From: Bondarzewia mesenterica
Lineage: Eukaryota > Basidiomycota > Agaricomycetes > Russulales > Bondarzewiaceae
NCBI GenBank assembly: GCA_004802705.1
Contig: SGPL01000066.1
Location: 25,557-89,556, forward strand
Length of the DNA stretch: 64,000 bases
Reading direction: 5' to 3'
The position numbers were made by a program, and so were the translations under genes. Positions 36,690-49,270 of the stretch are shown here, piece by piece (the first letter of the stretch is position 1; each line of letters starts with the position of its first letter). The notes beneath the pieces were generated by a model. It ran no database searches, had not been told where the DNA came from, and saw nothing but the letters and a program-made list of their open reading frames with translations.

Positions 36690-36900
36690 TAATTGTAATG
36701 ACATTTTAACGGCATTGTAATGGCCGGCCTGTACATTGCATTGTCATTGCAATGGCCGTGACAATGCCGTTACAATGGCCGTTACAATGCCGTTGCAATG
36801 GAGTGACAGTGCCGATGCAATACGATGACAATGTCATCGTAATGGCATGATAACGGGGTCACAATGGTGATGTAATGATATTGTCACGGGGAGGGGAAAA
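36690..36900. repeat. Degenerate short tandem repeat of the CAATGGCCGTTA type
   Basis: Many imperfect copies of a 10-12 nt unit, CAATG(G/C)CCGTTA or its inverse (for example CATTGCAATGGCCGTGACAATGCCGTTACAATGGCC). The unit is partly palindromic, so copies appear in both orientations. It lies next to the Helitron 3' end. Confidence 0.65.
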
Positions 36901-36988
36901 CAGATATCCTAGCACATACTACATATGATAGTAGTAGGTTTCACTAGTAATGTTACAATAGTACTGATTACATACTACAACTTACTTG

Positions 36989-37016
36989 TTAGGAGAGGGC
37001 CGCTGCGTTGCACGGC
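36989..37016 (-). other. Candidate Helitron 3' terminus: hairpin plus CTAA
   Basis: On the minus strand the sequence reads GCCGTGCAACGCAGCGGC, then CCTCTC, then CTAA. The stem GCCG-TGC/GCA-CGGC, with a GTT loop on the plus strand and one bulged base, forms a 7-bp hairpin about 6 nt before a CTRR-type end. Helitrons end in exactly this way. The base after CTAA is C rather than the expected T of an A/T target, so the call is not certain. Confidence 0.55.
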
Positions 37017-37059
37017 ATAAACGATTCCCACATCTTTTCAACTTTATATTAAAACTTCA

Positions 37060-40000
37060 TTAAAGTCTTGAATAAATTAGTGTTGAAGCTGATCTCCCAT
37101 TTAATGAATGCAATTGAGTTTGTGTAACTCCTGAATACATATTTTCAAATATGCATTCTCCATCCATAAGTGTACCATTATATTTCCATACATTGCAATC
37201 TTTAGAAATTATTCTTGCAGTAAAGTGATTAGATCCCCAGTATATAATGCCTCTTAATTGATATATAGTTGTGTCAATCATTATATTGAGATCAAAGTCT
37301 CCAGCTATTTGATTAATTTCTAAATGAAAGATAATAGGTAGATGATTAAATACAGTTGTTCTTTAAAAATTATTAATACAGGATACACATGATCTTTCAC
37401 CTTTATGATCAAGTAATGATTTTACAATTGCTATAGTTGAAAGATCTTTATGGCTCAAATCAGTGTGCCATAAGGAACTTGTGATTGATGTTTCTTCAAA
37501 TATTGTATTACATTGTTGACATCATAACTTAACTAATCCATATGATGATCCAGGCTTACATTGAGACATTGTTCTGCATAATTCATAAATATCTGTGCCA
37601 ATTGTTTCAGACATAGGAAATGATTCTTTATCAACCTTGTTCAGTTGAAAATGTAATTTGTCTCTTACTTCATTAATATCCACATTTGTTTTAATTGCTC
37701 TCTCACTCACTTTAGTCAACACATTTAGCAATGAATATTGCTTGACTTTATGTTTCCATGCATTTTTATTTTTATTGTATATATGCATATATATTGTAAA
37801 CAAACTGTCATATGCANAGCTCCATGTTGTANCATTCCACTTGAATCCAACTAAACTTGTTTGTTGAGNAACTTNAATTNTATTTTNTTTCTTATTTGAG
37901 CTNNCAGANTNTTNTTCTTCAAATTTGCNCTTTCCTAAAATCTCATCATCTAACTTGATTTTTTTAGATTGTGTNATGGTATCAGTCATNTGCCTTTTCT
38001 TTGATATTTTTCCTTTATCAANNCTCAACTGTTNAAGATGTGTAGAACCTTGTGCAGGTACATATNTATGTGTCAAGCTCTTACTTGCATTGTTNANCTC
38101 ATTNTGATNATTATCAACANCTGATNTAGATGCTAGTTGGTAAAGTTTTCTTTGACTTNAATATNACCTTCNATTGCAAGTCTACATTTTNAGACTCTTC
38201 NACATTTGNAATAAATNGGCTTGANTTAGTCCATTTCAATNAATGATGAAGNTNTTGNGNCANATAATCATTGCCTTTCCATTGANNATATGCANTAATA
38301 AGCTGATGTCTTNTTTGACCTTGAATATNATATGGTAGCTTTTCTTCATATCTCATAGTTGTAATCTCATCTAGTATCTCCAACTCTNTAAATTCTTGCC
38401 GCAAGTCANNAGCTTTCAAACCTCNTNTGATNTTTTTAGCATCAAACCCTTGTATAAGTATTGTTCCTTGCAAANTTGATCCACNAGATAGACATGTATA
38501 AAATGATTGATGNGAGAAACAATTTTGTNGATCAANAACATTATNTGNTCTTGTTCTTCCTTGTGATGNAAAATCTGTCATTGCAAAGTTTAGNANTAAA
38601 GNAANTTGAGTTNATTTNATATTNANTGTTTTANNATTGGGTAATTCACATTTGANATCAAGGGTTTGACTTGAAAGAGGAATNACATTNAATGGTAANC
38701 CNTCAAGTTGTATTNCAGATGNTGGATTTATTNACTTTANAAATACTGTATTCAAACATGCATGTTNATCATCTATTTTATCTTNTTTNNAACNAACTAN
38801 TATTCCTTCAGCTCNATTTGTNACACAACATTCAGTTGCTTCATTGNGTTTAATCATCACTGGCAATCCNATACATANCTTCAATATTCCAGNATGATTT
38901 TNANNGCAAGCATGTTGNAAATTCCANATTCTTTCTTGCAAATCTTCAAAAATTTCATTTTTACTACGAAGTGGATNAGANANCTTNTTTCTNTNTTGTA
39001 NTTTNTTATCATCATTNNTNANAGANGNCCATTTNTCAATTGAATAAAATATTGAGATTTGTTGATTTGACTCTNTTGCAAANNGCTCAGTACCTAGNTC
39101 ATTAATTTTATCTCTATNTGCNNTNTNTGCATNNTATNATNNNANNATTNNAANANNATGAAAGTTAGAGTTAGCTAGCTTTGGATTATCAATCTCTCTT
39201 CCTGCAATTCTTGAATTCAATAAAGCAACATCATTTTTTGTACAATCACGATATCACATATTTTCTAAAGCTTTTCTAAAACCTTGATCTTCTTTTGATT
39301 GATTTATCTGCCTCATATTTTGTCTCAAAATGACAACTGTTGTAAATTCATGCCAAGCAAATTTTCCCATNGCTTTTTGTTGATTCAAATAGCTATTTGT
39401 ATGATGCATTTGAGAAAAAGTCACATTGCGACTATATAAAGATGGCACTGCACCAGGAGGTAGAAGTTGTGCAAAATCACCTGCACATATCATGTTGATT
39501 CCACCAAAAGCATAATTAGGTTCTTCTAAAGCCTTGCACATTTGTGCTGATATATTGTATAAGCTTTTACAATCAACCATGGATATTTCATCTAAAAATA
39601 TATAATCAACATGTTCAAGTCTTGCTTTCACATTTGCAATTGTTTGCATATTATTACTAACACCCCAACCTNTAATACCAAGNACTGAATGATATGTTGA
39701 TCCTAAAACTTGAGCAGCAGCAGAACCAGTTGGTGCTAAAACTAAAAAGCGATATNATTCATTNTTCATGTTGAAAAAAATGAATNAATGCNTTTATNAC
39801 TTGTGATTTTCCTGTTCCTGCCATACCTCCTAAATACATTTTGAGTTGATCACCATTTTGTTCTACTGCATGATTTGCAANAATACAAAATGCTCGCTCT
39901 TGCTNATTATTCAACTTGAANTGNATGACTGTATTATCTATAGTTTTTTGTTTATCATTAGATTGTGCCTTNAAAGAATGAGTCAAATAAGCTTTATCTA

Positions 40001-43000
40001 TAATTNTNACCTCATTTGGATTCAAATTCAATAATAAAGCCTTGCGCTTAAACCTTGAAGGTACCTTGGCAGCTTGTTCTTCACGATTTGCAATCACTTG
40101 ATCTCNCTTGCTACTNAATACCTGTTTCCATTCATTTGCTGTNTGCTCATTTCCAGTATACAATGAATTATTCTTTGACANATTTGTAGTGTTCAAGTCA
40201 GNTATTTTATCAAGCCATCCACANAATNTNAATACANAACCTATNANATTCATTTGATGTAAACNATTCATNGCTCGCTTGCTTAAGTCATNCCATTCAT
40301 NATTNAATTNTTTTTGTGCAAAGTTCATATCATTCTCATCCAAAGTTTCATGAATNTCATTTTCTTGATCCAAATCATTCATTTGTTCTTCAGTAAAACT
40401 GAAAAGAAATNNATTTTTAGATTTTCTTTTTTCTTTGTGAAGAAAAATCATCACGTGCATCATTACATTCATATTTNAGATGCATGAATTTCATGATTTC
40501 TTCTTGTCTATCTGTAAATGCATGAGATTCAAACCCTTTATTNCATGTGTCCTTTGCTATTTTCAAATCANTACCTNATCGCCATGGCTTGAACAATGTT
40601 AGCATTGTTTTGCAATAGTCTTCTCTGCTGCCTTGATCATGNCTAGGCAATGTGCCACCTACAAAATTTAGCACTTTNCTTTGACTTTCAGAGTGAAGGA
40701 CTGATTTATGAGTTTCTNTTTGTGGATGTGGTTCAATAAATTTGTATTTATTGCTACTTTTATCTTTTNTATCATGCTGATGCAAGGTTTCATTTTCAGA
40801 TTGTGAACNATCTTCTTCTTGACTNATTTTTGCTTTTCTNTGTTTTATTTTNACTTTATTTGTCAATCACATCCAATCATACAAGTTTATATNATTGTAT
40901 ATTTCAGGACGATATATATAATCAGATACCATTGAAATATCAATNTAAGTATCATTATTANGACCTATTACAACCTTTTCTTCATACTTTTCATNATCAA
41001 NATCTTCACAATCTTGTGCNANNTTTTTCTCACAAAGTTTGTCNAATAAAATGGNTNAAATTCAAAGTTTGTNTAATGATCAGGATGTCNTAATAGATAT
41101 AATGATGCCATTGGTCCTCCAGTTTTTGCTTTTATAGANAATGCATTNACNAGCTGAATTANTANTTTTCGTGCTTTTTTCCTTTTGCTCTAAAGTTCCA
41201 TTGATCAATTCTGTATTNCTTTCAAAAATTGCNTTGATTGTTTCAAAGATNACATGTGTTTTTAANGGTGTTTTNACNATATAATCAGCTACATATGCAA
41301 TNACAGCCTTAATTGCTGTACCAGATAATAAGCTTGTGACATCAGTGTTGCATCGCAATAAATAAGTCAACCAAGGAGTGAANGTATTCAGCCAAGCTTC
41401 ACCTTTCTTCATTTGAATATATCCTGTGTCCATATCAATAGTTGAACATGGNTNAATNTNNNGAGNAAATCTTGCTTTTNCAAANTCCTNCAATGCAACN
41501 AGNGCTTTTANTGCAATCATGAANATTTNATTGAAATAAAAAGTTCNTCNANATCTTCTTNATATTCAGNCCANCANATTTCATTTCTTTCACAAGATTN
41601 ACAATTACNACAAGTANAATCATCACATTTCAATNGNANAGCTTGTGGAAGNCATTCTGTTGCTTTNAATNGATCTNAATTTTTATTTTGTTTCANNGCA
41701 AATTTTTCTTTCACNTTCTCCATTGTTNNTGTTAAAAANTCACCTTGATGNACACCTTCNANATATTCAATCATTNNCTTTTAAAAATCTGAGTCNGANT
41801 GCAACAAATGATCTCTAATTTCTTGTGGAGTAAGTGAGTTCCTTATCCACAAAAGCATGTGCAAATATAAAGTCAATCTTCCTTGTTGCTCAACAGTACC
41901 ATAATAACTTGATGTATCACCATACATGCCTGAATGTTTTGTATTCACTCCTAAGACATGTGTTATGAATGCATCAACAATTATTTTAAAGTATCGCGCT
42001 CCAGCAACTGGATTATTCGCTATCAATTTGTAGCAATCATCATCTGAGATTTTTAAATTAGGTTTAAAGACATCTCCTGTATCTGCATAATATAATGAGA
42101 GTGGATGCTTATTATCAGCTGGTGCAAATGTAATAAACCATGAAGGAGCACNAANATATGCTGTCAAAGCTCATATTTCATNGCGCATATATTTCTTTTG
42201 TGTTTGTGATCCATCAACATGCCCAGCTACATGATCAATGTCATTGAGAATTTGAAAACAAGCTTTTTTCTTCATTGGTTGAAGGCTTCACATTTTCACC
42301 TGCTTTCAACCTATCTATCAATTTGATAGTATCTCTTGATCCACATTCATTAATCTATTTACAACATTAAGAAATACTTTTTTTATTTGCAAGAAGATAT
42401 CCACCAGTTGTAGAATCTTTGATTTGTTCATGATTGAATGCTGTCAAAGGAAACAAAGGCTCAAGTTGAAATCNTTTATCATGATACATGAGTAGCTGTT
42501 TCTTTTGAGCACTTTCTGAGATATTCAATATGACTTTAGAATTTCCTAAGCCACCTAACCCATAAGNAAATAACCAAGGAAAGATTTGTGGATATAGTTG
42601 TGGATTGTGATAAATTNATTCAGGTGTTTNAGNATGACCNATACCTAAAATTTTGCCACCTTGAGTCAAAATGTTGCAATGCTAATNTTTTTAAAACTTT
42701 TGTTGAAGAATTCACTACTTTATCACCTATCAATCNATGCACAATAAATGNACATTCACCATCATTTACACCTTCTTCTTCATCAGCTTCATATTTTGTC
42801 ATAGATTCTAGTTCCTTATTATGCCCTTGATTTGAATAATATAAGCATGCTACTGCAGGTTCATTGTCTTTATATGAATTCAAATTNTCTTGTGATATTT
42901 NTAAATNATAGTAATCTTCATGATTTAATTTCAGCCATTCAAGGGCACAAGNAACTTTATTTCTTCGCACTAAAAGAGGGGTNCNTTTGTGATCTAATTG

Positions 43001-43990
43001 TGTGGGTTTTATTGGGCCAGTATAAATATATGCGAGTACTTCATTCAACTCCTCTCTACTANGTGGTAATTTTGCATACACTTTAGGTGTGGGTGTTGAA
43101 AAAAATACAGCATTAGATTTAATTTTATGCATGCCAGATGATACTTTAATTATGTATTGATTATGACAAACTCGTGAAATAAGCATCTTCTNAGCCCATG
43201 TTAATCCTTTGAGTTGTGATGGAATTTCTCCTATCNAATTGCCATTTGCTAAAGATTCATTTGGCATTTTACCTGCACTTANTTTGCACAAACAANAATT
43301 ANAGATTGAATCACAATTTGAAAGTAAAATTGGCCCATCTAATTCTTGTATAGNATCTTCACAAGTAAATCNCTCACATTTTGTAATTCCTTCATGAGGT
43401 CGAGATAATATTGATAAATCTAAATTATACTTTGATAAAGTCTGCAAGTTNNTATTAACAACTAAAGATGCACATACAGCACATGCTGATTNTTTAATTG
43501 ATTCAAGNGTANTNNCATTACAAAAATTATTGATAATAGTANTGATAAGATCTTAGTTTGGTGGGTNAGGTGGAAATGNTAATTTGTTGAGTTTAGCTAT
43601 AGGTTTATTTTGTATTAAATTTGANTTNATAATTTGATCAGCCATTATAAATATAGTTTTATGCNCTGTATAATCAAGCCCTTTAACCATGTCTCTTAAA
43701 NTTGTTGCNATTGTTNTTNGGTTAGTATAAATTTCATGTTCAACTAGTATNNCAAANAGCTGATCTTTTGTCAATCGTTCAACTATATCCATTAATGNAA
43801 TATTAGCAATAATAAATGCTGATTTTAAATTAAATTCTGTGGCTACTAATGAAGAACAATACTTGAAGAACTTAAACTTTTCACTTTGCTTATAACTACC
43901 AGATTTATTCATTCCACCAATGTAAGGCTCTAATTCTTTGTATGACCAACCATATTTTCGCCCTTTTTTATTTGAAATAGCTCCTCCAAC
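37060..43990 (-). pseudogene. Helitron Rep/PIF1-helicase protein, degraded
   Basis: Minus-strand order: an N-terminal segment (43990-43550); the DUF6570-like region (43447-42620; motifs GEIPSQLKGLTWA, YTGPIKPTQLDH); the Rep/helitron-like region (42669-41080; PSWFITFAPADNKHP, GMYGDTSSYYGTVEQQGRL); and the PIF1-type helicase. The helicase has Walker A GGMAGTGKS near 39810, APTGSAAAQVLG, motif II IFLDEISMVD, CAGDFAQLLPP, and the C-terminal LSRGS...LQGTILIQGFDA near 38460. In the HUH nuclease motif the first His is Tyr (TLYLHMLLW; Tyr codon 41865-41867, His codon 41859-41861), where related Helitrons usually have His-x-His. The reading frame is interrupted by stops and Ns, so a functional protein is unlikely from this copy. 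Confidence 0.85.
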
Positions 43991-44560
43991 TTAAATATGT
44001 GTATTTGATTTTATATCATTTTTTGCTTCTTTTTTAACTCGCATATTACAGATCAAATTATAATAAGATGATACAACCAGCAAGCATGGCGTGATATATT
44101 TGTATGTTTGCTCAAGTAATGTATGGTACATATATTTATTATATTGCACACGCTCAATATATAATCTTATGCGCACAATTTTTGTATATGAAGACGTAAG
44201 ACATGCTGTGTTCATGAAAGTCAAAGATATATCACTTTCATTGAGATATTTTGAATTTGCATATGCATAATAATTAGTGCACATTCTTGTGATGCAAATT
44301 GTGATTAATATCATATGAATTACTTCTTTGTATGTCTTTTCTTTATATGTCTTTTCTTTATAAGCCTTCTGGTTTTGCTTCTGCATAGTCTTTTGACGGA
44401 GTGATGGTTTCAACCAATTTGTGCACTTTCTACGCTGGTAGTTGCAACGTGATATCCCTTTGGATAACTTAATGTGGCTTTTGCCTTTATTCATATGCTT
44501 TCTAGTATAGCAAACAAAAAAAATAAAAAANTAAATATAAAGAAAAANNACCAAAAACAT

Positions 44561-45119
44561 TTTCTAAATTCAGAGNANNNTNANNANNNNNNANGTGATT
44601 TACAGAATATAGTAGACTCACCAAAAAGGACCTGCAAGTGGGCTGCAGGGATAGGGCAGGGATATATTGCAGGAACAAGTGTTTCTGTTTTGAATCAGAA
44701 ATTTGTGCATCAGAAACAGTGGTACAGCACATATCAAGATATCCACCATGTCATTCAAGATCTGCCAGCAATCCTTGCAATTGGTAGTGGCCATAAGTAG
44801 GCCTTGAGACAGGCTATACACCTGCAAAGTCTACAAGCAAAAAAAAGACAGAAATTCAGTACAATAATCAAGAAACACTCACTATAGCTGTAGCCAGCCC
44901 TTCTAAAACAGATGGTATATGATCTGTCATAGTTATGAGGAAGCAACTGAGTGTGAGCATGTTAAGTGCAGTATTGAACATGGTGGTCAAGTGGAGAGAT
45001 TCAAGGTGACGTCATCGTAACCTATTACTTGCTTGCTTAGTCATCACATTACCGCACGGCGCCGTTCTCATTTTAAAACTTATAACTGTCGAACCAGCAT
45101 TCAACAATGTTGTAAAATA
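44561..45119. other. Unassigned sequence between the Helitron and the host-gene fragments
   Basis: It begins with an N-rich patch. The rest has no recognisable domain. It could be Helitron 5' sequence or flanking host DNA. Confidence 0.35.
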
Positions 45120-45685
45120 TAAATTAAATATCTTCAGAGCGCATCGTGTCCCCATTGCTCAACACCAGCAATCTGTCAGCATCCTCATCTCCCTCACCCA
45201 TGTTCAATTTGCCTCCGAGATGGTTCATCGCAATCACGAGCATCGAGTGAGCTTTTATCAAGATTGAACCATACGACATAGCACCAGTGATGAAGCGGCA
45301 CATGATCTCGTTCCACGATTCGACCTGATCGATGGGGATAGGAGTGGCGTTCTCATACCAAAAATCAAGCAGACCATAGAGCTAGATACGCTTGGCCTGA
45401 TTGTTTGTGTTCTGTGCGTAAGCATCATACGCCTTTTGGTTCTCATGCACAGCATCCTAGAGGTTCATGATACTCGAGGGGTCATTGATGTGGGGTTCAC
45501 CTCCATCGTGCCAATGGTATTCTCTAGATTCGGGCATCCCGGGGGGATATAATAGTTTCACGAGATGGCCAGCCATGCTCATGCAGCTCGAATGTGTCCA
45601 TAGCAAGAAGATCGAAGGTGGCTCCCTCAATGCGACTAGCGCTGTCAAGGTACGCACGTCTTCACTTTCATTGCCTTCTCTTTTC
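45120..45685 (-). pseudogene. GLT1: Fragment of NAD(P)H-type glutamate synthase (central region)
   Basis: The minus strand encodes an internal stretch of glutamate synthase. Visible matches: RIEGATFDLLAMDTFELHEH, PPGMPESREYHWHDGGE with [42 protein letters not shown], then [26 protein letters not shown] and [10 protein letters not shown]. The [11 protein letters not shown] and LGGKxNxGEG segments belong to the FMN/synthase domain. It is broken by a frameshift near 45540, a TAG at 45457-45459 where the family has Gln (NLQDAV) and another TAG at 45382-45384. Both ends are truncated, so it is a non-functional copy of a primary nitrogen metabolism gene. Confidence 0.85.
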
Positions 45686-45899
45686 TCGCCCTCAGCCTCA
45701 TCTTCTTCCTAATTCTCTGCCTTCGGCTCACGTGCATGGCTCACCTCTAGTTCTGCTGATCCATGACCAAAAGTTTGCTCGATGATGCTCTCCAACTGAT
45801 CAATAGGGCTTTCCGCTTTCTTTGTGACAGGAATTCTATGAAAAAAACAGATGCGATCAGGCAAGCTTGGGCTAGCACAGATCCACATCCACGAATTAG

Positions 45900-46445
45900 C
45901 AGTCGATCCAAATATACATAGAGACATTGCACGTTCTGCTCGATGGTCTTTTCTGTGCCCTCTTCTGAGAAGTATGCCCAGTACCCATACAGATCGTGTC
46001 CGATCATCTGCTTCATCATTGCAGCCTGTGCAATAAGATCGTGGACTGAGTTCAGTGGGACATAGCCCACAGCCACGAACCTGAACCCAGAGAACCAGTC
46101 AGAGTAAAGGTTTGCTAGACGGGATGTTGGGAGACTTCCCCTATATCCAAAGTGAAACCAAACCAAACCAAGCTTCAGAACAACACTTAACGATGCAAAT
46201 GGCACAGAGCGCACCAGTCATGCCCGACAATGATCCCCTTCTGCACTCCCTCATTATCCATGATATCCATGATATCTCTCGCCAACTCACTCCTGATGTA
46301 CACCTTCGGGTCTATAGGCTTGTTCATCCCCACATAACCTAGCATGTCCAGGATGATCAGCCCGTATCCATGCAGCTTAAAGAATGCGACCTGCGAAGAC
46401 CAGTCCCAAGAAGAGAAAGGAAACCCGTGCAAGTGGATATCATCA
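45900..46445 (-). pseudogene. N-terminal part of an epoxide hydrolase (alpha/beta hydrolase), truncated
   Basis: Minus strand. The oxyanion motif HGFP with FSSWDWSSQ is followed by LIILDMLGYVGMNKPIDP, then the nucleophile elbow VGHDW (Asp nucleophile) and, after a probable intron, TSRLANLYSDWFSGF, FVAVGYVPLN, KQMIGHDLYGYWAYFSEEG and TEKTIEQN. This is the usual order in soluble epoxide hydrolases. The homology stops at about 45900, before the cap domain's end and the catalytic His. The glutamate synthase fragment follows about 200 bp downstream in the same orientation. Truncation and the neighbouring transposons make it a pseudogene or a captured fragment. Confidence 0.82.
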
Positions 46446-46985
46446 TCGTCATCCCTAGGCTAAAATTCAGCGCACAGTTGAGACATTAGATGAAAAGACA
46501 CACATAACTGGACTGTTTTGCTTACGCTGAACGCACTCAGCTGGCGGCAACAAAGGGCATTGATCGAGGAGGACCAGCAGTGAGCGACGCGAGATGGAGC
46601 CTTCGAGATGCGTTGGCGGGTGGGTCATGAGAGAGTTACTTGTTTCTCCTGTACGTTCGCGGTCTGGTGTCCTGGGGAAGATGACGGGAGATGGAGAAAT
46701 GTAGAGGATTAGACGAAGAGGCAAGACCAGAAGGGGAAGAATGTGTAGCTTAGTCGAACGAAGTCAACTTGTTTTTTCACTTATCGGTAAAGAAGTAAAC
46801 TGGTGAAGGGCTACTACAAAAGAAAAGAAGAGAGGTTAGTTCCACAAATCTTACCATTTTGTAACGACACAAGTTTGACTCTAATCTCAAAGTTGTAGTT
46901 TGAGACTACATGGGGATAATCACAAATTCTGCATGGCCCATGGTCCATCCATAAGTAACGATTCCCTAAATCAGGAATCGTAATT
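46446..46985. other. Unassigned sequence upstream of the epoxide hydrolase fragment
   Basis: It may contain further N-terminal exons of the epoxide hydrolase fragment (an open minus frame spans 46467-46724), but no family motif is visible. A short inverted repeat (GATTCCCTAAATCAGGAATC, 46961-46980) lies just before the second Helitron copy begins. Confidence 0.35.
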
Positions 46986-49218
46986 ACAATCTTTAGAAAT
47001 TATTCTTGTAGTAAAGTGATTAGATCCCCAATAAATAATGCCTCTTAATTGATATATAGTTGTATCAATCATTATGTTGAGATCAAAATCTCCAGCTATT
47101 TGATTAATTTCTAAGTGAAAAGTAATAGGTAGATGTTTGAGTACAGTTGTTCTTTGAAAATTGTTAATACAAGATACACAAGATCTTTCATCTTTACAAT
47201 CAAGTAATAATTTTACAATAGCTGCAGTTGAAAAATCTTTATGGCTCAAATCAGTATGCCATAAGGAACTTGTGATTGATGTTTCTTCAAATATTGTATT
47301 GCATTGTTGACACCATAATTGAATTGATCCATATGATGATCTAGGCTTATGTTGAGACATTATTCTACATAATGCATAAATATCTGTGCCAATGGTTCCA
47401 GACATAGGAAATAAATTTTTATCAGCCTTATTTAGATAAAAAATGTAGTTTGTCTCTTGCATCATTGATATCTACATTTGTTTTTATTGCTTTTTCAATC
47501 TCTTTAGTTAATATATTTAGCAATAGATATCGCTTAACTTTGTGCTTCCATATATCTTTATTTTCATTATATATATACATATATATTGTAAACAAACTAT
47601 CATATACACAGCTCCATGTTGTAGCATTCCACTTGAATCCAATTAGACCTGTTTGTTGAGAAATTTAAATTCTATTCTGTTTTTTATTTGAGCTACTAGA
47701 TTCTTCTTCTTCAAATTGCGCTTTCCTAAAATCTCATCATTAACTTGAGTTTTTTAGATTGTGTTATAGTATCAGTCATTTTCCTTTTCTTTGAGATTTT
47801 TCCTTTATCAACACTTAACTGTTCAAGATGTGTAGAACCTTATGCAGGTATATATGTATGTGTCAAGCTCTTACTATTCAACTCATTTTGATCATCGTCA
47901 ACAGCTGATGTAGATGCTATTGGTAAAGTTTTCTTTAACTTAGATATCACCTTCCATTGCAAGTCTATATTTTCAGGCTCTTCTATATTTATAATAAATG
48001 GACTTGACTTATTCCATTTTAATGAATAATGAAGATATTGTGGTATATAATCATTGCCTTTCCATTGACGATATGCAATAATAAGTTGATGTCTTGTTTG
48101 ACCTTGAACATCATATGGTAGCTTTTCTTCATATCGCAGAGTTGTAATCTCATCTAATATCTCTAACTCTCTAAATTCTTGACGCAAATCACCAGCTTTC
48201 AAACCTCCTGTGATTTTTTTAGCATCAAATCCTTGTATGAGTATTGTTCCTTGTAAAGTTGATCCACGAGATAGACACGTATAAAATGATTGATGTGATG
48301 AACAATTTTGTAGATCAACAACATTATATGCTCTTGTTCTTCCTTGTGATGCAAAGTCTGTCATTACAAAGTTTGGCACTAAAGGAACTTGAGTTCGTTT
48401 AATGTTGACTATTTTACCATTAGGCAATTCACATTTAATATCAAGGGTTTGACTTGAAAGAGGAATCACATTTAATGGTAAGTCATCAAGTTGTATTGCA
48501 GATGGTGGATTTATTAACTTTACAAATACTACATTCAAATATCGATGTTCATCATTTATTTTATCCTCTTTCCAACCAACTACTATTCCTTCAGCTCCAT
48601 TTGTTACACAACATTCAGTTGCTTCATTACGTTTAATCATCACTGACAATCCAATGCATAACTTCAATATTCCAGGATGATTTTCACTGCAAGCATGTTG
48701 TAAATTCCAGATTCTTTCTTGCAAGTCTTCAAAAATTTCATTCTTACTATGAAGTGGATCAGAAATCTTCTTTCTGTGCTGTACCTTCTTATTATCATTA
48801 TTTAGAGAAGCCCATTTATCAATTGAATAAAATATTGAAATTTGTTGATTTGACTCTCTTGCAAATCGCTCTATGCCTAGCTCATTTATGTTATCTTTAT
48901 GTGCATTGTATGATGTTATAATTGAAACATCATGAAAGTTAGAGTTAGCCAGCTTTGGATTATCAATCCCTCTTCCTGCAATTCTTAAATTTAATAAAGC
49001 AATATCAGCTTGTGTACAATCACGATATCGCATATTTTTTAGAGCTTTTCTAAAATCTTGATCTTCTTTTGATTGATTTATCTGCCTCATATTTTGTCTC
49101 AAAATAACAACTGTTGTGAATTTATGCCAAGCAAATTTTCCCATTGCTTTTTGTTGATTCAAATAGCTATTTATATGATGCATTTGAGAAAAAGTCACAT
49201 TGTGACTATATAAAGATG
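46986..49218 (-). mobile_element. Helitron copy 2, truncated internal fragment
   Basis: It matches copy 1 from about 37196 to 39440, including the helicase C-terminal half. A long open frame at 47840-49198 (452 codons) covers FSQMHHINSYLNQQKAMGKF, LRQNMRQINQSKEDQ, VMTDFASQGRTRAYNV, FYTCLSRGSTLQGTILIQGF and KAGDLRQEFRELEILDEI. Both ends are cut: the downstream part near the hairpin/CTAA is missing, and the upstream part stops at TATATAAAGATG, where copy 1 continues. It contains no Ns, unlike copy 1. No Walker A, Walker B or Rep region is present, so it is non-autonomous and non-functional. Confidence 0.88.
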
Positions 49219-49270
49219 CACATTATTTAGTGCTTTTTTCCATCTTAGACGGTCCAGCCGAATGTGCTTT

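Larger units (their letters stand above)
36989..44560 (-). mobile_element. Helitron, decayed (copy 1)
   Basis: Rolling-circle transposon on the minus strand. The 3' end is placed at the hairpin/CTAA. The 5' end is not defined; the upstream limit is set where coding-like sequence gives way to an N-rich patch (44578-44594). It is AT-rich relative to the gene block and contains many single Ns. It carries the DUF6570, Rep and PIF1-like helicase segments described in the next entry. Two short tandem AAAGAAAAGACATAT units occur near 44326-44365. Confidence 0.85.

Noticed and set aside
36690..36900. Repeat tract as a CRISPR-like array
   Set aside because: Units are only 10-12 nt, drifted, without unique spacers, and the genome is eukaryotic.
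41435..41774. Separate small genes in the Helitron
   Set aside because: They are fragments of the same degraded Rep/helicase frame broken by Ns and stops.
45258..45455. Minus-strand 65-codon frame in the GLT1 fragment
   Set aside because: It is the wrong frame; the glutamate synthase reading lies in another minus frame.
47840..49198. 452-codon open frame as an active helicase gene
   Set aside because: It lacks the Walker A and B motifs and the Rep domain; it is the truncated C-terminal part of Helitron copy 2.
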